Shown: positions 51,623 to 62,966 of the stretch, piece by piece
How positions within the stretch are numbered: position 1 is the first letter of the stretch
Layout of the letters: every line of letters begins with the position of its first letter
Assembly (NCBI RefSeq): GCF_003065365.1
Contig: NZ_CP023276.1
Location: 868,001 to 932,000, forward strand
DNA length: 64,000 bases
Origin: Polynucleobacter difficilis
Lineage (GTDB): Bacteria > Pseudomonadota > Gammaproteobacteria > Burkholderiales > Burkholderiaceae
Direction of reading: 5' to 3'
The notes under the pieces: generated by a model
Seen by the model: only the letters and a program-made list of their open reading frames with translations
Database searches by the model: none
What the model was told of the DNA's origin: nothing
Position numbers and translations under genes: made by a program

Positions 51623-52570
51623 CTACGCAGTTTTTGCTTGCGCCATGAGTTGGGTCAGGCGCTTTATCGCGGCCTCTGGCTTATCAGATCCTGTAATTGC
51701 ACGCACTACCGCCACCGATCCCACGCCAGTTTGAGCGACGGATTGGATTGTGCTTTCATCAATACCGCCAATGCCAACCAGGGGATAGTGGTGCATGAGT
51801 TGCGCATATTTGCGTAGCCGCCCAAGTCCTTGAGGTGCAGTTGGCATTCGCTTTAACTGCGTTGGAAAGACAGCGCCCATGGCAATGTAACTGGGTAAGA
51901 ATGAATCGGCATAGACCATCTCAGCATAACCATGTGTACTTAAACCCAAACGCAAACCGGCTTTGCGAATGGCGTCCAAATCAGCCAGCGCTAGGTCTTC
52001 TTGGCCGAGGTGCACGCCATAGGCCCCCGCATCAATCGCTTCACGCCAATAGTCGTTAATAAACAGAAGGGTCTTGCTGCCTTGGACAGCGGCAACGGCA
52101 GCATTGATTTCTGCCATGAGGCGACCGCGATCAAGAGTGCCTTCTGCTTTGTAGCGTAACTGAACGGTGGGCACTTTGGCATCGACCATGCGCTTAACCC
52201 ATTCTGCATTCGGCAAGACTGCATAAAGCCCAAGTGCGTGCGGGCATTCAGGGAAGGCGCTGGCATTGGATTGGTGCGGTGTTGGCATTAAATCAAAGTA
52301 CTCTGGCAGGCTTGGCCAACTGGCCGGATTAAAGCCGCCAGCATGATGCGCCATGCGCGACCATGCCTTGCCTAAAACCCGTGCATCAGTTTCAATAAAG
52401 CCCATTTGGATAGCAGCCAAAGCGCCAGCCAGTTCGTAATGATCACCAGCGTGTGTATTGTCTAATGCGGGAGGTAGTTGATGAATGCTGGACTCAGCAA
52501 CGGCAATGGCTAGATCATCTTGCTGATGGCAGGTAACAATTTGTTCAGCGAGATCGCGAATGAGGCTCAT
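51623..52570 (-). CDS. thiE: Thiamine-phosphate synthase ThiE with an N-terminal extension
   Basis: A 315-aa protein. Residues from about 113 form the TIM-barrel ThiE domain with [53 protein letters not shown] and [10 protein letters not shown]. The first 112 residues are an extra helical region absent from E. coli ThiE (about 211 aa). It joins HMP-PP and thiazole phosphate to make thiamine phosphate. An ATGA overlap with thiG supports the ATG at 52570. Confidence 0.9.
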   Translation of the reverse strand: MSLIRDLAEQIVTCHQQDDLAIAVAESSIHQLPPALDNTHAGDHYELAGALAAIQMGFIETDARVLGKAWSRMAHHAGGFNPASWPSLPEYFDLMPTPHQSNASAFPECPHALGLYAVLPNAEWVKRMVDAKVPTVQLRYKAEGTLDRGRLMAEINAAVAAVQGSKTLLFINDYWREAIDAGAYGVHLGQEDLALADLDAIRKAGLRLGLSTHGYAEMVYADSFLPSYIAMGAVFPTQLKRMPTAPQGLGRLRKYAQLMHHYPLVGIGGIDESTIQSVAQTGVGSVAVVRAITGSDKPEAAIKRLTQLMAQAKTA

Positions 52571-53382
52571 GAGGTCTGATGCCAAAACGGGGTGCCAACC
52601 AAAGGGGTGCTGGCTTGCGCTGAACTTTGCGCCTGCATTGCACCGGATAAGTAGGCTGCCCGACCAGCATCAACTGCCTTGGCAAACGCAGTGGCCATTG
52701 CCACGGGATTGTCAGCTAGGGCTACTGCGGTATTAAGTAAAACGCCATCGAAGCCCCATTCCATGACAGTGCAGGCATGCGATGGTAAACCGAGGCCGGC
52801 ATCCACTAAGAGCGGTACCTGCAGGCGTTCACGCAATAGTTTCATGGCATAGGGATTGAGTGGCCCCTGGCCCGTACCGATCGGCGCCGCCCATGGCATT
52901 ACCGCTTGGCAACCGACGTCTACTAAGCGTTGGCAGAGGATTAAGTCCTCGGTGCAATAGGGCAAGACCTTGAAGCCATCTTTAATCAGGGTTTCGGCAG
53001 TTTGCACTAAGCGCAAAGTATCGGGTTGAAGGGTGTAATCATCGCCAATTAATTCGAGCTTAATCCAGTCGGTCTCAAATACCTCGCGGGCCATTTGGGC
53101 TGTCGTAATGGCTTCTTGGGGGCTGTGGCAGCCGGCCGTATTCGGCAACACGGGGACGGCCATTTTTTTGAGTAAATCCCAAAAGCCACTATGCGTTTCA
53201 GTAGTCGATGTGCCTTGGCGCCGAAGGCTAACGGTGATCATCCCTGGGTTTGCTAGCGCAACCGCATTTTCCAGAATTTGCGGCGATGGATAACGCGAGG
53301 TACCGAGGAGCAAGCGACTTGCAAAGGTCTCACCATAGAGAACCAATGCATCGCTAGTAGAAAGGGGGAGTGAAGTCGTCAT
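52567..53382 (-). CDS. thiG: Thiazole synthase ThiG
   Basis: A 271-aa TIM barrel with the ThiG pattern: [20 protein letters not shown] near the N-terminus, the Schiff-base Lys stretch [37 protein letters not shown] and [20 protein letters not shown], then [20 protein letters not shown]. It forms the thiazole phosphate of thiamine from deoxyxylulose phosphate, dehydroglycine and ThiS-thiocarboxylate. Four nt overlap with thiE, 27 nt after thiS. Confidence 0.95.
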   Translation of the reverse strand: MTTSLPLSTSDALVLYGETFASRLLLGTSRYPSPQILENAVALANPGMITVSLRRQGTSTTETHSGFWDLLKKMAVPVLPNTAGCHSPQEAITTAQMAREVFETDWIKLELIGDDYTLQPDTLRLVQTAETLIKDGFKVLPYCTEDLILCQRLVDVGCQAVMPWAAPIGTGQGPLNPYAMKLLRERLQVPLLVDAGLGLPSHACTVMEWGFDGVLLNTAVALADNPVAMATAFAKAVDAGRAAYLSGAMQAQSSAQASTPLVGTPFWHQTS

Positions 53383-53409
53383 GGGTACAAATTTGTTAGC
53401 GAAGGCGGA

Positions 53410-53607
53410 TTAACCGCCGGTGACCGGGGCAATGATTTCAACCTGATCGTTTTCCTGCAAGATGTATTCAGCATGGCGCGTCTTGGGTACAAATTGCAAA
53501 TTAACAGCAACGGCATAGGGCGGCTTCGCCTCGATCACCGCCAGGAGATCAGTAATGCAACTATTGCTTGGCAGATCGCGCGGAATTTGATTGGCTATGA
53601 CGCGCAT
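53410..53607 (-). CDS. thiS: Sulfur carrier protein ThiS
   Basis: A 65-aa ubiquitin-like carrier ending in Gly-Gly (IIAPVTGG), the residue thiocarboxylated during thiazole synthesis, and containing AVAVNLQFVPKTRHAEYIL. Slightly shorter than the 66-aa E. coli protein. Overlaps thiO by 13 nt and lies 27 nt before thiG. The C-terminal GG and size leave little doubt. Confidence 0.93.
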   Translation of the reverse strand: MRVIANQIPRDLPSNSCITDLLAVIEAKPPYAVAVNLQFVPKTRHAEYILQENDQVEIIAPVTGG

Positions 53608-54773
53608 GCGAGTAACTCAGGTTGAGGGTCATGCGTTACCCGTAAATCAAGGCGCTTGGCTAATGCACTGCTGGCATGTGACTGGTCTACTGCCGAAGAG
53701 TGCAACAGCTCGATCGCGCAATCCATTACTGCGGGTGCAATTAAGAAGCCATGCCGATATAGTCCATTGATTAACATCAGCCCAGGCTTGTTGATTCGGA
53801 TTTCAGGCAAATTGTCTTTAAGGGTCGGGCGGCATTGCGTACTCATTTCTAGAATACGGGCCTCAGCAAAGCCACTATGGACGGTATAGACCGCACTGAG
53901 TAATTCCATTGCCGAGCGAACGCTGGTGGGCGATAGGTCTTCGGATTCAATTTCAGTAGCGCCAACCACATACATATCATCCTCTTTGGGCGCAATGTAA
54001 ATGGGGTAACGTGGATGAATGAGCCGCGTAGGGCGCTTGAGTTTGACTTCAGGCGCATGTAACCGGATTACCTCACCTCGGATACCGCGTAAAGGATTGG
54101 ACTCCCATGCCTCTTTTGCCCCTAGGCCGCGACAATCAATCACCCAGTCATGCTGTGCTTGGCGATGCAAGTCATCGGGATCGATTGCGAGATTCCAGTG
54201 CATCTTCACTTCCATGGTGCCGAGTGCTTGCAATAAGGAGACCATCAATTGCCGATTATCCAATTGGCCTTCGTGCGGTAAAAACAAACCCTGATGAAAG
54301 CGGTCGGCTAGGCTGGGTTCAAGCTCTTCTAAGGAATGGCGATCAAGCTGCTGTGGCTGCTCTAGCGGAAAGGCGGATGTGCCTGGTTGCTGACTCTCGC
54401 GGCAATTACGGACCAGTTGTGTGCTAAGGCGTTTAGCTTCGATGGCATCTTGTTGATGCCAAACAAAAACCGTACCTTCTTGCTGAAAAAAAACCGGAAG
54501 GCTGAGTTCAGCAGTCAATGATTGCCAGCGCGGCAAGCTGTAAATGCCCATTTGCACGACATTGGCTTCGGTGATTGCAGACTCTGCCAGTGGAGCCAGC
54601 ATCGCCGCTGCAATGGTTGCGGCAGCATGTTCGCCATCTACCCCGCCACGATCATAGAGCGATACCGCTGCTCCCCCTTTTGCTAGGGCGTAGGCCATCA
54701 TCCGGCCCATGAGGCCGGCCCCGACAATGGCTATTCGCTTGCCAGCAAAAGATGGATTTTCGTGAGCGCGCAT
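53595..54773 (-). CDS. thiO: Glycine oxidase ThiO
   Basis: A 392-aa FAD-dependent D-amino-acid-oxidase-fold protein with IAIVGAGLMGRMMAYALAKG near the N-terminus and, later, GVDGEHAAATIAAAMLAPLA and GATEIESEDLSPTSVRSAMEL. Near the end lies LMLINGLYRHGFLIAPAVM, the ThiO signature. It oxidises glycine to the dehydroglycine needed by ThiG. The frame opens upstream (54830) inside thiC; the ATG at 54773 is the best start, 20 nt after the thiC stop. Confidence 0.92.
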   Translation of the reverse strand: MRAHENPSFAGKRIAIVGAGLMGRMMAYALAKGGAAVSLYDRGGVDGEHAAATIAAAMLAPLAESAITEANVVQMGIYSLPRWQSLTAELSLPVFFQQEGTVFVWHQQDAIEAKRLSTQLVRNCRESQQPGTSAFPLEQPQQLDRHSLEELEPSLADRFHQGLFLPHEGQLDNRQLMVSLLQALGTMEVKMHWNLAIDPDDLHRQAQHDWVIDCRGLGAKEAWESNPLRGIRGEVIRLHAPEVKLKRPTRLIHPRYPIYIAPKEDDMYVVGATEIESEDLSPTSVRSAMELLSAVYTVHSGFAEARILEMSTQCRPTLKDNLPEIRINKPGLMLINGLYRHGFLIAPAVMDCAIELLHSSAVDQSHASSALAKRLDLRVTHDPQPELLACAS

Positions 54774-54792
54774 CGCGTTTACAACCAATGCT

Positions 54793-56718
<1,926 letters not shown>

Positions 56719-56740
56719 CTAACTGATTATTCGATGGACG

Positions 56741-56757
56741 AAACCGGGTACCGGTTT
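56741..56757 (-). promoter_or_regulatory. Hairpin between the TPP riboswitch and thiC
   Basis: A 7-bp stem AAACCGG / CCGGTTT with a 3-nt loop lies between the aptamer and the ribosome-binding site. It may be part of the expression platform. No T-run follows it, so translational control is as likely as termination. Confidence 0.4.
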
Positions 56758-56761
56758 TGAT

Positions 56762-56846
56762 GACACTCCCCACGCCAGCATTATCTGGATCGGGTAATAG
56801 GGTCTTTCTCAGCGCCACCAGTTACGGAGGGCACCCCTGTTTCATC
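56762..56846 (-). ncRNA. TPP riboswitch upstream of thiC
   Basis: On the minus strand the conserved aptamer elements occur in order: AGGGGTGCCC, GGCGCTGAGAAAGACCC, CCCGATCCAGATAATGCTGG and CGTGGGGAG, matching the THI-element of bacterial thiC leaders. It lies about 50 nt before the thiC start and should repress the operon when thiamine pyrophosphate is abundant. Confidence 0.93.
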
Positions 56847-56893
56847 CTTATACGCATTTAACCATGATTCGGTGGCTCGTGTCCTGACCTGAA

Positions 56894-57742
56894 TCAAGCT
56901 GAGGCATTGCTGCGCCGCAAAATAAAATCGGCAGTGACGAGGGCAGCATCCGCAGTGAATTCATCGGCCAATATACGGGCAGCCGCTTCGCCAAAGGAAA
57001 CCGCAATAAAGCCGGCCACCTCGCCATCGCGGTTGGTGGGCAGCAAATTGCTTGGGAGCAATAAATCGTAGATAAATAGGGATTCCGCATGAAAGCCCAA
57101 GGGCGGGGTGGGCCTACGCATCTCCATGCGGCCTGCAGGCTGAATCTCGCTGGCAATGGCTTTGGGGATACCGGCTTCTTCCCAAAGCTCACGGGAGGCG
57201 CAAACCCAGGGGGTTTCATCGGCTGAAATGCCTCCAGCACTTACGTTATCCAATTTTCCAGGGTCTATTTGCTTGTTTTCACTACGGCGACCCAGCCAGA
57301 TATGACCGCTTTCAGTAAAACCGTTGATATGGCTAGCCATACTCTTGAGCCCAAAGGTACGAAAAGCAGCCCGTTCCAGCTGAAACAAGGCATGCCCCTG
57401 AGCATCGATAAAGGCAAATTCTTCATTACGCCAGCCTGGAATAAACCCCCCTTGGCGCATGCGATCAGCCAAGGTCCGCATGGTTTGGCTGAGCAAGGCA
57501 GGGCGAGAGCCGTCGAGCAATATGCGCTGTGGCTCGATGTGCACCCCGGCGATCGGACTGGCGGCCAGGGATTGCTTAAGAAAAGTAAAAAAATCCAAGT
57601 GCAGATAGCCTACCGTTTGCCCCGATTGATTACCCGATGGAATGGCAAGAAAAATGGGCACGTATTCCGATGGAACCGACCGCGCCGTATTTTGGAGCAA
57701 TTCTTCGAGGGCAGCAAGGGTGCTGGGCGTGAGTGCATTCAT
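56894..57742 (-). CDS. DUF4743/Nudix hydrolase
   Basis: A 282-aa protein. The N-terminal part (about 1-115) resembles DUF4743 (IEPQRILLDGSR); the C-terminal part holds a Nudix fold with the Nudix box GGISADETPWVCASRELWEE followed by AGI, an exact GX5EX7REUXEEXGU match. These proteins hydrolyse nucleoside diphosphate-linked or thiamine pyrophosphate-related substrates (Tnr3-like); substrate here unproven. It lies just beyond the thi leader, possibly linked to thiamine metabolism. The frame opens at 57766, but the ATG at 57742 (MNALTPST) is chosen. Confidence 0.88.
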   Translation of the reverse strand: MNALTPSTLAALEELLQNTARSVPSEYVPIFLAIPSGNQSGQTVGYLHLDFFTFLKQSLAASPIAGVHIEPQRILLDGSRPALLSQTMRTLADRMRQGGFIPGWRNEEFAFIDAQGHALFQLERAAFRTFGLKSMASHINGFTESGHIWLGRRSENKQIDPGKLDNVSAGGISADETPWVCASRELWEEAGIPKAIASEIQPAGRMEMRRPTPPLGFHAESLFIYDLLLPSNLLPTNRDGEVAGFIAVSFGEAAARILADEFTADAALVTADFILRRSNASA

Positions 57743-57904
57743 GCGTTTAAGTGTACGAGAAAGCAATCTGCTAGCAGCTGGGAATGAAAATGTATTTCAT
57801 TTTTTAAACCTTGGATTGGCATCGCACTCATGAAAAATCAGGAACGCATAGATTTAAAAATAAAAGTCAATGGTTAAATAAAAACAAAAAATCGTCGCAA
57901 GGGC

Positions 57905-57925
57905 ATTGCTTATTTTTTAAGCAAT
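57905..57925. repeat. Short inverted repeat in the AT-rich intergenic region
   Basis: ATTGCTTA / TAAGCAAT around a T5 loop. Possible terminator or structural element; it lies 48 bp before the DnaA-box pair. Confidence 0.4.
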
Positions 57926-57972
57926 CCAGATCGGCCTATAAAAATTCAATACTTAGCAACACTTTCTGTAAT

Positions 57973-57995
57973 TTATCCACATTTGCTGTGGATAA
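57973..57995. promoter_or_regulatory. Pair of inverted perfect DnaA boxes
   Basis: TTATCCACA at 57973-57981 and its complement TGTGGATAA at 57987-57995, separated by 5 bp, within an AT-rich intergenic region. Both are exact R1-type DnaA boxes. No dnaA or parAB gene is nearby. Confidence 0.65.
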
Positions 57996-58079
57996 CTTTT
58001 TGAATAAATAATCCGATTGACTTTTCAATTCATTTGAGAAATAAAAAGTGAGTTACTTATAAGTGAAGCGTGCAGACTG

Positions 58080-58154
58080 TGGTCCCGCCGACAGGAATCG
58101 AACCTGTATCCCACGCTTAGGAGGCATGTGCACTATCCATTGTGCTACGGCGAG
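58080..58154 (-). tRNA. tRNA-Arg (CCT)
   Basis: A 75-nt cloverleaf on the minus strand: acceptor CTCGCCG / CGGCGGG, D-arm with GCAC/GTGC, anticodon loop CTCCTAA with CCT, a normal T-arm (ACAGG..CCTGT) and encoded CCA. Confidence 0.92.
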
Positions 58155-58177
58155 CAATGCAATTCAATCGCTTGTAT

Positions 58178-58339
58178 TTAAAAGCCGCACAATGCCCAAA
58201 CGGTATTGGTTAATGCAACCATGAGGTCGGGTGCAAAGTAAGCCATAAAGGTCAAGCTTAAAACAAGACCGCAAAACAGCAACACAGCAAAACGTTGCCA
58301 CAGGGGCTTACGGACTGGCGTGCTAAAAAGGGTGCGCAT
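58178..58339 (-). CDS. Small membrane protein (53 aa)
   Basis: On the minus strand an ATG at 58339 opens a 53-aa frame MRTLFSTPVRKPLWQRF followed by one long hydrophobic helix (about residues 18-45). There is no obvious ribosome-binding site beyond a weak GTACAATCCGG. It lies between tRNA-Arg and the MFS gene. Function unknown. Confidence 0.5.
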   Translation of the reverse strand: MRTLFSTPVRKPLWQRFAVLLFCGLVLSLTFMAYFAPDLMVALTNTVWALCGF

Positions 58340-58382
58340 ACCGGATTGTACTCAGACGGGCGGTATCGATACGTAAGCGTAT

Positions 58383-59615
58383 TTAGGTCGACTGCAATCG
58401 ACCAAGGGCGCGTTCCTGTATCGGTAAGTTAATCAGTGCAGCAAAAATGCCCAGCCCAATAGCAATCATCCATACGGGGTCATAGGTGCCGCTGCGATCA
58501 TATAAAAGCCCGCCCAAATAGGCGCCGCAAAAACTTCCCAGCTGGTGTGAAAAGAATACCAAGCCAGACAGCATTGTTAAGTATTTAACGCCAAAAATTT
58601 GCGCCACGATTGCATTCGTTAAGGGAACGGTGGAGAGCCAAAGAAATCCCATCACCGCTGCAAACACATAGGTTGATAGCGGCGTGATTGGCATAAATAC
58701 AAAAAGGGCGATGGCAACAGCGCGGCTCGCATAGATGCCAGACAGTAAATACCGCTTCGGAAAGCGCTGACCTAAAACGCCGGCATAAAAGGTACCAAAT
58801 ACATTAAAGAGGCCAATCAAGGCTAGTGCTGTGCTGGCAACTGCCGGAGAACCAAGCGATGGGACCGCCTTGGAGAGATCACTGAGGTATGGCGCCAAGT
58901 GCACCGATATAAAGACCACCTGAAAGCCGCACACAAAATAACCCAATGTCAGTAGCTGAAAGCTGCGGTTATGCATCGCCTCACCCAGCGCCTCTGCAAT
59001 GGTTTGATTTCCGAGCTGTAAGTGTGTCGATCCTGCCGGCTCTTTAAGCTTAAAGGCGATGGGCAACATCAAGGTGGCCATTAAGCCCAGCAGCAGAAGT
59101 GCATCGGTCGCGCCAAAATGGGTAATCAAGCCTTGCTCGACGGGAATCATCAGGAACTGACCAAAGGATCCTGCCGCTGCTGCTACCCCCATTGCCCAAA
59201 CCCGTTTCTCGGCGGCTACATTACGACCCAAGATTCCATAGACGACGCTGTAGGTAGTAGCGGTTTGCGCTAAGCCAATCAAAAGACCGCCAGCCACAGT
59301 GAACGGAAGAATGTCGGTTGATAGACCCATACCCACCAAACCTAAGGCATAGAGGATGCCGCCGGCTACCATGATGCGAAAAGCACCAAAGCGATCGGCG
59401 AGGGCGCCAGTAACGGGCTGCATTGCGCCCCACACTAAATTTTGGAGGGCAATAGTGAGTGCAAAGGTTTCGCGATCCCAGCCATTGGTGGCAGTGATGG
59501 GTAGGTTAAATAAACCAAAGCCATGGCGAATACCCATCGATAGAGTGACAAGCAGGCCGCCGTAAATCAGGACTTGTTTGAGTGAGATAGACGCTCTTGA
59601 TTGGGTATTTATCAT
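58383..59615 (-). CDS. MFS transporter
   Basis: A 410-aa protein with 12 predicted helices. The N-terminal GIRHGFGLFNLPITATNGWD and the A-motif-like LADRFGAFRIMVAGGILYAL between helices 2 and 3 are typical of MFS members of the OFA/monocarboxylate-type group. The substrate is unknown, perhaps a carboxylate. It follows the CoA-transferase gene on the same strand by 12 nt, so the two are likely co-transcribed and functionally linked. Confidence 0.92.
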   Translation of the reverse strand: MINTQSRASISLKQVLIYGGLLVTLSMGIRHGFGLFNLPITATNGWDRETFALTIALQNLVWGAMQPVTGALADRFGAFRIMVAGGILYALGLVGMGLSTDILPFTVAGGLLIGLAQTATTYSVVYGILGRNVAAEKRVWAMGVAAAAGSFGQFLMIPVEQGLITHFGATDALLLLGLMATLMLPIAFKLKEPAGSTHLQLGNQTIAEALGEAMHNRSFQLLTLGYFVCGFQVVFISVHLAPYLSDLSKAVPSLGSPAVASTALALIGLFNVFGTFYAGVLGQRFPKRYLLSGIYASRAVAIALFVFMPITPLSTYVFAAVMGFLWLSTVPLTNAIVAQIFGVKYLTMLSGLVFFSHQLGSFCGAYLGGLLYDRSGTYDPVWMIAIGLGIFAALINLPIQERALGRLQST

Positions 59616-59627
59616 GCGATGAGACGC

Positions 59628-60848
59628 TTAGATTGCGTGTTTTTGGCGAAGGGTTGAAATCGCTTCTGCACTCAGGCCAAGGCGATCGCGCAGCACCTCA
59701 TCAGTATGCTGACCTAATGTCGGGGGCGGCATGCGCACCTCGACGGGCGTTGCCGATAGCTTCATGGGGCTTGCAACCAATTTCATGGTGCCGGCAGTGG
59801 GATGGGGTACTTGCAGTTGAACCTGACGCGAAACGACTTGCTCATTAGCAAAGACTTCTTCCAAATCGTTAATCGGTCCGCACGGCACGTTGACCTTTTC
59901 CAAGGTAGCAATCCAATCATTCTTGGTTTTGGTCTTCGTCATCTCCGTTAGCAAGGGAACCAAAATAGAGCGGTGCGCAACCCGCGATGGATTGTCGGCA
60001 AAGCGTGCATCGTCAGCCAGCTGCTCTTGCCCGCCAGCCTTTACAAACTGCCGAAACTGACTGTCATTACCAACGGCAATGATCATCCAGCCATCGGAGG
60101 TAGGGAAAGTTTGATACGGAACAATATTGGGGTGGGCATTTCCCCAGCGTCGCGGCGCAGTTCCGGTGCATAAGTAATTGCTCGAGATATTGGCCATGAC
60201 CGCAATTTGGGTATCCAATAAAGCCATGTCGATGTATTGACCCAGGCCGGTACGGTCACGGTGAATCACGGCAGCCAGAATGGCTGAGCTGGCATACATG
60301 CCGGTAAACAAATCGACAATCGCAACCCCCGCTTTTTGCGGCCCACCGCCGGGTAAATCGTCAGCCTCACCCGTCACGCTCATGAAGCCACCCAAGCCTT
60401 GAATAATGAAGTCATAGCCAGGACGCTGAGCGTAGGGGCCAGTTTGACCAAAGCCGGTGACGGAGCAATAAATCAGATCGGGCTTTAGTAAGGTGAGGCT
60501 GTCATAATCCAGCCCATATTTTTTTAACTGACCCACCTTGTAGTTTTCAATCACGACATCGGATTCAGCAGCTAGTTTGCGAATGATGTCTTGACCCTCG
60601 GGCGTGCTGATATCGACGGTAATCGAGCGTTTATTGCGATTGATCGAAATGAAGTACGCGGCTTCTGCCGTATCTTCGCCTTGTGGATTTTGGGCAAACG
60701 GAGGCCCCCAGTGGCGGGTATCGTCGCCAACGTTAGGGCGCTCGACTTTAATGACGTCGGCACCTAAATCGGCTAAATTTTGGGCGCACCACGGACCGGC
60801 AAGAACCCGGCTGAGGTCTAAAACCCGAATATGACTAAGTGCACCCAT
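59628..60848 (-). CDS. CaiB/BaiF family CoA-transferase
   Basis: A 406-aa class III CoA-transferase with IRVLDLSRVLAGPWCAQNLA, LGADVIKVERPNVGDDTRHW, NRNKRSITVDISTPEG, ENYKVGQLKKYGLDYDSL and VTGFGQTGPYAQRPGYDFI. Transfers CoA to a carboxylic acid; substrate unknown. The length matches the family. The MFS gene 12 nt downstream could import or export the acid. A paralogue of the gene at 9348. Confidence 0.93.
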   Translation of the reverse strand: MGALSHIRVLDLSRVLAGPWCAQNLADLGADVIKVERPNVGDDTRHWGPPFAQNPQGEDTAEAAYFISINRNKRSITVDISTPEGQDIIRKLAAESDVVIENYKVGQLKKYGLDYDSLTLLKPDLIYCSVTGFGQTGPYAQRPGYDFIIQGLGGFMSVTGEADDLPGGGPQKAGVAIVDLFTGMYASSAILAAVIHRDRTGLGQYIDMALLDTQIAVMANISSNYLCTGTAPRRWGNAHPNIVPYQTFPTSDGWMIIAVGNDSQFRQFVKAGGQEQLADDARFADNPSRVAHRSILVPLLTEMTKTKTKNDWIATLEKVNVPCGPINDLEEVFANEQVVSRQVQLQVPHPTAGTMKLVASPMKLSATPVEVRMPPPTLGQHTDEVLRDRLGLSAEAISTLRQKHAI

Positions 60849-60977
60849 GGCCTAATTTTGGCATGAATGGGTAAATAATCGCGTGCAAGCTCCTTAGAAC
60901 GCCTCAAAATACGCAAGCAGAGCCCATGCAACGGTAAAAAAAGAAGCCAATCCCAGACATGGCTACAATTTCTGCGC

Positions 60978-62966
60978 ATGGCAACCCGTAAAACCTCCGA
61001 ATACAGCGAATCATCGATTCAAGTTCTGAAAGGACTTGAGCCAGTTCGTCAGCGCCCTGGAATGTATACCAGGACCGATAACCCCCTTCACATCATCCAG
61101 GAAGTACTGGATAACGCATCTGATGAGGCTCTAGGGGGCTTTGGTAAGCAAATCATGGTGACCTTGCATGCCGATGGCAGCGTCAGTATTGAGGACGATG
61201 GTCGCGGCATTCCTGTGGGCATGCACCCCACAGAGAAGTTACCCGTAGTACAAATTGTTTTTACCCAGCTGCATGCGGGCGGCAAGTTTGAAAAAGGCAG
61301 CGGCGGGGCGTATGCCTTTTCCGGTGGCTTGCACGGCGTTGGCGTGTCGGTCACCAATGCCCTTTCGAAGCGCCTTGATGTCACGGTATGGCGTGAGGGG
61401 CAAATGTCGACCTTGAGTTTTGCCGATGGCAATGTCATCGAGAAACTCAAAACCAGACCAGCCGATAAGGGCGATAAAGCCCACGGTACGCGTGTCCGGG
61501 CATGGCCTGATGGCAAATATTTTGACAGTGCTGCTATTCCGATGGCGGATCTCATTCGCCTGCTGCGCTCCAAAGCAGTGTTACTGCCCGGCGTCAAAGT
61601 CACCTTAATCCAAGAGAAAAGTGGCGAGACGCAATCCTGGCAATACGCACAGGGTTTGCGTGGCTACCTGAATGAAGCTTTGGCCCAGGCGGGTCACAGC
61701 GCTGAAGTGATACCCGCATTTGAAGCAGAGCAATATGCTACTGGCAATGCCGATGACGATACCTTTGCCGAAGGCGAGGGCGCTGCCTGGGTAGTGACCT
61801 GGACCGAAGATGGCCCACCGGTTCGTGAGAGTTATGTGAATTTAATTCCGACACCCGCCGGCGGTACTCATGAAAGCGGCCTACGCGAAGGCCTCTTCAA
61901 CGCGGTCAAAGGCTTTATCGAAATGCATGCCTTGCAACCCAAGGGGGTGAAGTTAATGCCCGAGGATGTCTTTGCACGTGCTTCCTTTATTTTGTCTGCC
62001 AAGGTGCTCGATCCCCAGTTCCAGGGACAAATTAAAGAACGCCTGAACTCACGCGATGCCGTGCGTTTGGTGTCCGGTTTTTCCAAATCTGCACTCGAGC
62101 TTTGGCTAAACCAGCACGTTGACTATGGTCGCAAATTAGCTGAACTGGTCATCAAGCAAGCGCAAGCCCGTACCCGCGCTGGACAAAAAGTTGAAAAGAA
62201 AAAATCGTCTGGCGTGGCTGTGCTGCCAGGCAAGTTAACGGATTGCGAGAATCAAGACGTTACGCTGAACGAACTCTTTTTGGTTGAGGGAGACTCTGCC
62301 GGTGGTTCAGCCAAAATGGGCCGCAACAAAGAGTACCAGGCCATATTGCCGCTGCGTGGCAAGGTTCTCAATACCTGGGAAGCAGAGCGTGATCGCCTGT
62401 TTGCGAACAACGAGGTGCATGATATTGCGGTGGCGATTGGTGTTGATCCCCATGGCCTCAATGACACACCCGACCTATCCAATTTGCGTTACGGCAAGAT
62501 CTGCATTCTGTCCGATGCTGACGTAGATGGTTCGCATATTCAGGTCTTGTTGCTGACTTTATTCTATAAACACTTTCCGAAGTTATTGGATGCAGGTCAT
62601 GTGTATATCGCTCGGCCACCACTCTTTCGAGTGGATGCGCCTGCACGCGGCAAGAAGCCAGCACAAAAAATCTATGCCCTCGATTCGAGCGAACTCAATG
62701 CAATCGAAGACAAGTTACGCAAAGACGGTGTTCGCGATAACGCTTGGCAAATTTCCCGCTTTAAGGGCCTTGGCGAAATGAGTGCCGAGCAACTGTGGGA
62801 TACCACCCTTAATCCCGATACGCGCCGCTTACTCCCAGTTACCTTGGGCGCATTAAGTGAGCAAGATACATTTAAAACCATGGACATGCTGATGGGTAAA
62901 TCCGAATCTGGCGCGAGACGAGACTGGCTGGAAGAGCGTGGCAATGAAGTAGAGGCAGATATCTAA
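60978..62966 (+). CDS. parE: DNA topoisomerase IV subunit B (ParE)
   Basis: A 662-aa type IIA topoisomerase ATPase subunit: GHKL motifs with [12 protein letters not shown] and [14 protein letters not shown], then [17 protein letters not shown], and the TOPRIM motifs [16 protein letters not shown] and [16 protein letters not shown]. With ParC it decatenates daughter chromosomes. The start follows the ParE family pattern ([20 protein letters not shown]). It overlaps parC by 1 nt (TAATG). Confidence 0.96.
   Translation: MATRKTSEYSESSIQVLKGLEPVRQRPGMYTRTDNPLHIIQEVLDNASDEALGGFGKQIMVTLHADGSVSIEDDGRGIPVGMHPTEKLPVVQIVFTQLHAGGKFEKGSGGAYAFSGGLHGVGVSVTNALSKRLDVTVWREGQMSTLSFADGNVIEKLKTRPADKGDKAHGTRVRAWPDGKYFDSAAIPMADLIRLLRSKAVLLPGVKVTLIQEKSGETQSWQYAQGLRGYLNEALAQAGHSAEVIPAFEAEQYATGNADDDTFAEGEGAAWVVTWTEDGPPVRESYVNLIPTPAGGTHESGLREGLFNAVKGFIEMHALQPKGVKLMPEDVFARASFILSAKVLDPQFQGQIKERLNSRDAVRLVSGFSKSALELWLNQHVDYGRKLAELVIKQAQARTRAGQKVEKKKSSGVAVLPGKLTDCENQDVTLNELFLVEGDSAGGSAKMGRNKEYQAILPLRGKVLNTWEAERDRLFANNEVHDIAVAIGVDPHGLNDTPDLSNLRYGKICILSDADVDGSHIQVLLLTLFYKHFPKLLDAGHVYIARPPLFRVDAPARGKKPAQKIYALDSSELNAIEDKLRKDGVRDNAWQISRFKGLGEMSAEQLWDTTLNPDTRRLLPVTLGALSEQDTFKTMDMLMGKSESGARRDWLEERGNEVEADI

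Noticed and set aside
57269..57787. 172-aa plus-strand frame opposite the Nudix gene
   Set aside because: Antisense shadow of a gene with a clear Nudix box; no ribosome-binding site and no family pattern.
61088..61603. 171-aa minus-strand frame inside parE
   Set aside because: Antisense shadow of the highly conserved GHKL ATPase domain.
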